Source of the DNA: Diphasiastrum complanatum
Lineage: Eukaryota; Streptophyta; Lycopodiopsida; Lycopodiales; Lycopodiaceae
Direction: 5' to 3'
Assembly (NCBI GenBank): GCA_029204225.1
Contig: CM055092.1
Coordinates: 61,770,779-61,834,778, forward strand
Length of the DNA stretch: 64,000 nucleotides
The number at the start of each line of letters is the position of its first letter. The stretch's first letter is position 1. The notes below the pieces were generated by a model. It was given only the letters and a program-made list of their open reading frames with translations, was not told the origin of the DNA and searched no databases. Position numbers and translations under genes: made by a program. Of the stretch, positions 57,721 through 64,000 are shown piece after piece.

Positions 57721-58399
57721 CAAGAGCTTAACCCATTCACGTTCATGCAAGGAACACTCAGAATCACAAGCCGCGACAACTATGGAAACAACCAAATCCT
57801 GGACCAAATGGTCCCAACAGCATACCGCTGGCGCCACGGACTGAATGGTCCCGACGGCATACCGCTGGCATCCCGGGATACGACCCTCAGCTGTGTGCCA
57901 ACTTAAAAATTTGGAAGCGGCCTTACAACTGGCGCTTTTACCAAACACTGAAACCCAGAAGGTAATCAGAGTCAGTTTGAGGAAAATCCCACTTTATTGA
58001 TAAATCTGAGAAGGTTACATTTCAAGTGTGTGACCGACCCTAGTCTCCGGGGCGCTAGCATGCCAAGGCGAGAGCCATGACAACATTCCAGCAAGGGAGG
58101 CTGAGACTTGGTTGGAGCTCGCCCTGAGTCGCAACCTGCACTCCCCTATAGTATTGGTGTGATTCGGCACCCCCCCTCATACCAAGCACTCTACCCAAGC
58201 TGTTTTTCTCTCTCTAGGATTTTCTCTTTCTAGAAAGTTATTTTCTCTCTCTAGATTTTATTGATCCCCAAGCTTCCTTTAATCATGCCTAGATCGTGTG
58301 AGGTGATTGCACATCGATCTGAGCTCTCTGGACTCCGCTAGAACCGATCAAAGATATTCAGCCATAGGAACTTGGCGTCGGCTGGATTCTGGTCACAGC

Positions 58400-58456
58400 G
58401 GCGCCGGCGCCGTTGGCGCCGGGAGCAGCAGGGGCGTTGCTGGCGCCGATGGCGCC
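58400..58456. repeat. Cluster of five GGCGCC palindromes
   Basis: GGCGCC occurs at 58400, 58406, 58415, 58442 and 58451, all within 57 bp in otherwise AT-rich DNA. One frame reads GAGAVGAGSSRGVAGADGAG. It lies about 120 bp before the PBS. Confidence 0.85.
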
Positions 58457-58576
58457 GGAAGTAAAGCTTGTAAAGGTAGCTTTACAACACTTATGTGCTG
58501 CTTTCATAGCTTAAGTCTTGCTTATGTGATGCTTTCATAGCTTAGCTCTAGATCAGCTGTGGCTCTATTCGTAACT

Positions 58577-58589
58577 TGGTATCAGAGCA
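58577..58589 (+). other. Primer binding site of the LARD-like element
   Basis: TGGTATCAGAGCA matches the initiator tRNA-Met 3' end and follows the LTR-like segment. Confidence 0.75.
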
Positions 58590-58859
58590 CTTTCCTAATT
58601 GCTGAATTTCAGATTTGATTTTCTGATTGGGTGCCCATTTTCCTTGCTGATTTTTCTCTCTTTGCTGAGGGCTTTCGTCTCTTTGCTTCAGCAACATTTA
58701 GCACAGTTTGGAGGACCAGCTCCCATCAAAGCATTTTCCTTGGCGGAGCTTTAGCAGATAGTTAGCAGAAGTACTTCCGCTAAATTTGGCGGCCAAATTT
58801 TTTTTTTTTTGGGCAGATTATTTCTGGCGCCCAAGTTCCAACCCTCTATTACCCATTTC

Positions 58860-59060
58860 CAGCTTGTTTGCAGGCTCTCCAGCGCCCAATTCCCTCATCT
58901 CTTTCGTCCGTTCCTCCCATTTTTAGCCCTCTTTTCACTTTTGTTGGCAGGCTGTCCAGCCGCTTCATACCTGTCACTTTCATCCGTTTTTGTCTCCGTT
59001 TGCAGCCATTTTTCACACCTTGTTTGCAGGCTGTGCATCGCCCATCCTCAACCAAACTTC
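58860..59060 (+). repeat. 78-bp tandem repeats, about 2.5 copies
   Basis: CTTGTTTGCAGGCTGTCCAGC-like starts occur with CAGGCT at 58871, 58948 and 59027. Spacing is 77 and 79 bp, close to 26 codons. Several frames stay open across it. Confidence 0.7.
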
Positions 59061-59091
59061 ACGAAATTCCGACTCCGTTTGATATTCCAAT

Positions 59092-60850
59092 TTGTCACCT
59101 GCCTCCTGGCTTGAGGCCGTATACCTTGGTGGTATTTCTACTATTGCTTTTGCGCATACTTCAGATTGCCCTCCTGGTTCGGTGGTTGGTGCAGTATCTT
59201 CTCCATTGGTCTCTATATCTCCATCTCTTGAGTCTGTTATGGCCGATGTTCCTGATGATTTCTATGGGGTTCTTCATGGGTCCACGTTTGATGGTTCCCT
59301 CACTATTGGTGATCAGGTTGTATCTTCTTTCGCTTTACTCCATGGATCTCTGCTTGAGGTTTGTGATCTGCCTCATAATATTTCTACGGTTCTTGACATG
59401 ATTCATGCGCCTTTGGCCCTTACTGTTACACATTTTTCATCCGAGGATATTTGCCAGATGGTCACTATGACTTATCTAGGGTATTTATATGCTGGGATCT
59501 TTCTAGATGAGTACACGGACATCCTTCCGTGTCCTGGTGTTTCTACATATAGGTTTGTTGAAGTCCATGCCGATGGTATACACTTTTGGGTTCATGCTGA
59601 CTGATTCCTTTTTACCTCTTGATATTTGGCATTCCTGGTTATTACGTATCGCTTGGATTTCATTTGGACCTATTGCTTACACTACTGCTTCATTTTCAGC
59701 TATGGATATATGGCATTCCTGGTTATTACATATAGCTTGGTTTTCATTTGGACCTGTTGATTGGTGCTGGTTTTTCCATATTACTGATCGCCTATGGTGT
59801 AGATATCTCTATGATTATGCATGTGGCTCTCTATCTGTTCCTTGGGTTGTTGCTCATTGTCAGGCTTGGCATATCCTATTGGCTTGGGTTATTGCCTTCG
59901 TTCCAGCTCCTGTTTGTCTGGGTGATCTTCAGGTTCCCTGTCATTTCAGGTTGCTCCATATCTTGGTCTCTGATGCTGAGTTGCCACTTTGTTCTGGTGT
60001 TCCGAGACCATCAGGGTACCTTGAGAGAATTCCTTCTCCTCTCTTGGATAGTTTTTGGGGATGTTGCCGCCATATACTTCAGTGTTGCTCATATGTGCTT
60101 TGATACTCATTCCCAGCTACACGTGGATATTGCTCCGATGCTTGCTACTGATGTTGCGGATCCTGTTCCTTGAGAGTGATATCAATGTCATAGATATTGA
60201 AAGTGATATTGATGAGTGTCCTTCACCTTGCGAGCTTCATTTTGTGAGTGAGATTGAGTCTTATTGTAAGGATGACAGAGTCACATATACAAGTTGATGT
60301 CATTAGCCATGAGCTAGATTCACATATACAGATGCAAGTTAATGTTGATGTTGAATTCTTGAAGCTGATGCTGAGTAGCTTGGTGCTGATCCTAAGTGCT
60401 TTGATGTTGATGCTACAAACTATGGTCACTATTCCGATTCTGTTATATTAGATCACTTTGTGCATTGCTTTCATATTTTTTCTATGATTGCTCTTTCAAA
60501 TGATTTGCCTGATCCTATAACAAATCTACATTTGTTAGATGGTTTTACATTTCTTGATGGTCATATACAGATTTTATTCGAGCCATTTAGATGACACTCC
60601 AACAGTTCTCTAGTTTTGATGGTCAGGTTGTATCCTCTCTAGCTTTACTTTCTACATCTTAGATTGAGACATGTGCTAGTTCTACTGATGCTTGTACTAT
60701 TCCTTTAGAGATTGGTCATCGCTACTTATCTTCTTGCGATTCTTTTAGATGAGTGTCCATGTATTCTGTAGTATCCTTGTGCTTTCATACGTGGGTTTGT
60801 CATACTTGTGTTGATGCCATACACTCTTGGGCTTTATGAGTTCCTTGGAA
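59092..60850 (+). pseudogene. Repetitive, decayed ORF region of the LARD-like element
   Basis: A 170-codon frame (59092-59604) includes SVMADVPDDFYGVLHGSTFD and QVVSSFALLHGSLLEV. Two overlapping frames continue to about 60173. No domain is recognised. The sequence at 59305-59610 returns in decayed form at about 60620-60850 (GGTCAGGTTGTATC and GATGCCATACAC words). A 78-bp unit (TGGCATTCCTGGTTATTAC) is doubled at about 59630 and 59709. It may be a former gag-like gene grown by tandem duplication. Confidence 0.35.
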
Positions 60851-61534
60851 TGTTGAACCTGTTTTCCTAGATGCTACTATACATTTTGGGCATTGTGGAT
60901 ACAATGGGGTTGTTGCACAAGTGCTAATTCTAGTTGCTGTTTGTTAGGATGATCTACTTATGCTTCATGATTCCTGGCATTCTCAGTTGATCATATTGCT
61001 TGGCCTTTGATGATGTTGTTGAATTGCTTCTATGGTTTCCGGGTTGTCGTTTTTTTGTGGTACTCCTGGGCTATCCAACTAACTTTGGATATTTCACTTG
61101 TTGGGGTCCTATATGGCAACACTTTCTTATGGCATGCTTGGGCTATTAGAGTGCTTGGAATGACTTAGGGGGTCATTCTAGTTTTTCATTTTCTTGCATC
61201 TATCTTAGATACATTGGCTTACTATAATTATTTTATAATAATATTATGCTGTCCATTACAGTAGAGATACATTTACAACATGATTTACAGTTGACGTACT
61301 ATGCTTTGTGGGTATTGGTGTGTTGCTTTATACCTTTTGTATGACTCTTGTCCTCTCCTTCAATATCTCCATTGGCGTATGCATTTTCTCCTCATGAATT
61401 GAAGTATTTATGAAATACTTTGATTTTCATATTATTTACGATTGACTATTACTAAATGTATTTCTTGGAAACTTTCTTCTAGTTTTTTAGGGCTTAGTAG
61501 TTTTGTAAGCCCTATATTGAGGGCCATATTTTTC

Positions 61535-61548
61535 AAAGTTGGGAAGAG
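61535..61548 (+). other. Polypurine tract candidate
   Basis: AAAGTTGGGAAGAG stands directly before the second LTR start TGATATACTAG. Confidence 0.55.
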
Positions 61549-62134
61549 TGATATACTAGATATAGCCCCTAACTATTATACCTTTAGGTGTTGGGCCAGT
61601 TACCATTAAGGGCATGTCCTTATGGGACCTAAGTATCCTAACTTTCCCTAATCTCTAAAAGGTTCCACTAAGGGCCTCTAGATAGTATATTAGGTTCTCA
61701 TTTAGACATTAGGCATTTATTGATTATTCAACTTATCGGTGTTGCTTGGGCTCTTTGTGGCACAACTTTACTATTGCTTGTAGGGCTTTAGCCATTGATT
61801 ATATTAGAATGCTCTTGGCCATTCTTCGTGGGAGATTGCTTGATTGTGTCTATTACAATCATGTATGCTTCATTGATACAATATCCATAGATTGAGTCCA
61901 TAATTGCAGGTGTCTTGGATAATAAGTTCATGAAATCTTGGATATGAAGTATCCAAATTTTTATTTCTCATTTGACTATTCTTGACATGAAGTCAACCTG
62001 ATGTTAATATCGGTATTGTAATGACCACAATTTTTTTTTAAAGAAAATATTGTGAAATTGAATTCATATGGTTTAGTTTTGATTATTGATCCCACCACCA
62101 AGATGAGGCCTTAATCTTGGGTAGATCTTTCACA
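61549..62134 (+). repeat. Second LTR of the LARD-like element
   Basis: 586 bp with TG start and TTTCACA end. The first 150 bp match the 56809 LTR clearly, and later parts share words such as TTAGGC and GCTTGTAGGGC-like sequence. Confidence 0.6.
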
Positions 62135-62146
62135 TGGTATTAGAGC
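62135..62146 (+). other. Second primer-binding-like site
   Basis: TGGTATTAGAGC immediately follows the CA end of the second LTR. A PBS should follow only a 5' LTR, so another internal region may have started here. Confidence 0.5.
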
Positions 62147-64000
62147 TTTGTTTAGGCTGATTCAAGATCATTGTTTAGATTGTTGTGAGAGGTGTATGCA
62201 AGTATGCAAGTGTGGGATACAAGTGGAGGTCGGTTTTGTGATTGTGTACATGTGCAATTACTTGTAGTGAGGACAATTGTAATGCAATTTTGGTCACCCT
62301 GTTGTTTTATAGGCCTATTGTGTCGTCCTTATGACATACAAAGATTTTGGTTCAAAATTTGTCCATCATAGTGTTAGATCAAGTTATGACTATACTAGTT
62401 TCCCTTATTGTGTAGAAGTCTGAGAGAAGAGTACATTCATCTTGTGTGATCTCTGATTTGTCTCTTTAGATCTTCTTAGTAACACTTATAGAGTGCTTGA
62501 GAAGTAGTACTTCACAAGATATTACATCCTATTAGGGTTATTTAAAGGTTTGATCATTCCTCTCATTATTCTATCATTATGTGTCAAAAAACTAGTCTTG
62601 TCTTGGAGACCAATGATGGTTGACTTCATCAAACTTCCACATATCCAAATCAAGATTTGTGTATGAAATATAAACTTCCTACTGTAGGAAGATCAATGGT
62701 ATAAATCTTGGAAATTTACAGAAAAGTATCGTACTAACAAGTCTAGAAACCAGAAAAAAGTGGAATTCTTGCAGCCTATCTTATGCTACCTAAAATGCTA
62801 AAAGTCTTACTTATCCTTACGTGCCCGACACCAAAGAATAAATAGTTCCTAACAAAGTGGAAATTTTGATTGGAAAGAAAAATGTAGCTAAAGAAGAAAA
62901 AAAAATTGGGTTGTCTTTCAAAAATGAAGAAAAGTGAAACCAAAGAAACCTTGTGCCCAACCTATGACACCAAGAATGTGCTTTATTACCAAGTTATGAA
63001 CATGATCAAGCATAGAGCATCACATCAACAAAGGTAAACAACAATATGATCATATAATGATCTCCTACAAACATCAACATATAGTCAAGAATATGCTATT
63101 GCGAAACCCTCCCACAAAGGTGCTGCTATACGAGTCTCCTACAAGGAGCTTGAGGGCATTAGATCAATCAATTGTGGCTCTACTTAGTGTTTTGGAGGTC
63201 CTTAATGGAATCTTCAAATAGCCTACTAATTTAAGGCTTTCTGTCCCAAGGTAGATCATGCCCTGCCTTTTAGTCAATAGAGAAGTCACACTAACCTTAT
63301 CTAGTAATAGATGAAACTAAGGATTATGGAAAGTGTCATAATGAGTGAGAAGCTGCTGTAAGTTGTGCATGTATAAGAACCACTAGAAGAAGGTGAGGAA
63401 CTTGATAAATAATTTCAATGAACTTTGTGTCTGCATCTTATCCCGTAGTTGCCCATAACTCTAGCACATCCAGAACATTCTATGACTCATCTACCTTCTT
63501 TGTAAATTCTTGTGCTAATTTCTCTTTTCAGACTACCAAAATTTTCAAATATTTATCATCTTTTAGTGAAATAATTCTAGAGATGGGCTTTCTTCCCAAA
63601 AAAAGAATCAAATCAAAAGATTAATCCAGGCCCTTTGATGTGACAATTGTAGGAAGTGGTACCCAATCTCTCCTTGCTAGGAAAGTGCCCTAATACCAGC
63701 TTTGGACAAAAAATTGATGATTATACAACAATTTCTAGCCAAGGTCACTTGATAGAGATGAGATTTGAGTATGAAGTTGCTCAAAGGAAACTCTATGTAA
63801 GAGCTATCATATTAGTCTGCTATAAAGAACTCAATGGCATCAGATAACCCATTATAGAATGCCAATGAGTCATCCTACATGTAGTGCTATGAGGCTCCTT
63901 ATAGAAACTTTCTTGGAAATGGCCAATGTAGGGTTTATATGACATGGGTTGTGCATCCTAGCACTTGGTTCTATTGGTTTTAGTCTTATCGAAATGAACC
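62147..64000. other. No supported gene to the end of the window
   Basis: Short frames only (for example 63418-63624 and 63656-63847), with no recognised motif. It may be the interior of a second LARD-like copy that runs past the window. Confidence 0.45.

Larger units (their letters stand above)
56809..58576 (+). repeat. 5' LTR of the LARD-like element
   Basis: It begins TGTACTAATAGCCCTTAG, similar to the second LTR (TGATATACTAGATATAGCCC). Shared phrases continue: AAGGGCATGTC, AGGTTCCACTAA, GGCCTCTAGATAG. A TATA-like CTATAAGTAGG lies at about 57175. The second half (57290-58200) is GC-rich and absent from the other LTR, so it may be an insertion. The end before the PBS is AACT, not CA. Confidence 0.5.
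56809..62134 (+). mobile_element. Large non-autonomous LTR element (LARD-like)
   Basis: Two related LTR starts (56809 and 61549), a tRNA-Met PBS at 58577 and a polypurine tract before the second LTR define an element of about 5.3 kb. Its interior has repeated, decayed sequence but no CCHC knuckle, protease, RT or integrase motif. This matches large retrotransposon derivatives that depend on other elements, or a very old element. The LTRs differ greatly in length, so the structure is tentative. Confidence 0.5.

Noticed and set aside
57242-57948. Overlapping minus-strand frames with Trp/Leu-rich sequence
   Set aside because: They arise from the GC-rich degenerate tandem repeat, with the same phrases recurring in different frames.

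Overview
This window looks like nuclear DNA of a land plant. It is AT-rich, packed with degenerate Ty1/copia and Ty3/gypsy retrotransposons, long (AT)n and (GA/CT)n microsatellites and minisatellites, and holds one clear plant AP2/ERF transcription factor gene with a GT-AG intron. No bacterial operon, CRISPR or phage signal was seen. The species cannot be named; a fern or gymnosperm would fit the repeat-rich layout, but that is a guess.

Layout. 1-5.2 kb: non-coding, with one LTR+PBS candidate (2758-3216). 5.2-8.1 kb: copia element 1 (+), truncated into an (AT)n block. 8.1-11 kb: AT microsatellites, a family of GC-cored hairpins, a ~105-bp A-rich satellite and a GGGCTAAG-like minisatellite. 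11-14.7 kb: unrecognised short ORFs, an LTR related to element 1, a tRNA-like cloverleaf and an LTR/polypurine edge. 15.6-18.2 kb: a GC-rich long-inverted-repeat element holding a copia RT scrap. 18.2-20.3 kb: the ERF gene. 24.3-25.4 kb: copia fragment 5. 26.5-29.6 kb: a decayed chromodomain gypsy (chromovirus) abutting a minus-strand LTR. 31.5-35 kb: a possible SET-like scrap and several tandem arrays. 35.1-37.1 kb: copia element 2, gag only. 38.4-39.3 kb: an unrecognised Pro-rich/coiled-coil ORF (-). 39.4-43.2 kb: copia element 4 (+). 43.4-48.6 kb: copia element 3 (-), the most complete element, tail to tail with element 4. 53 kb: two exons that resemble an SLC19 (reduced folate/thiamine carrier) protein. 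56.8-62.1 kb: a large LTR element without recognisable pol.

The only host genes I would defend are the ERF gene (well supported) and the SLC19-like fragment (moderate). All retroelement coding regions carry frameshifts, stops or deletions, so none looks autonomous, although element 3 keeps integrase, reverse transcriptase and RNase H nearly intact. Elements 3 and 5 are one gag family; elements 1, 2 and the 13.3-kb LTR are another, marked by GGTCCAAT motifs spaced 31-33 bp apart in the LTR. Splice sites, LTR edges and family calls come from reading the sequence by eye, without alignment software.
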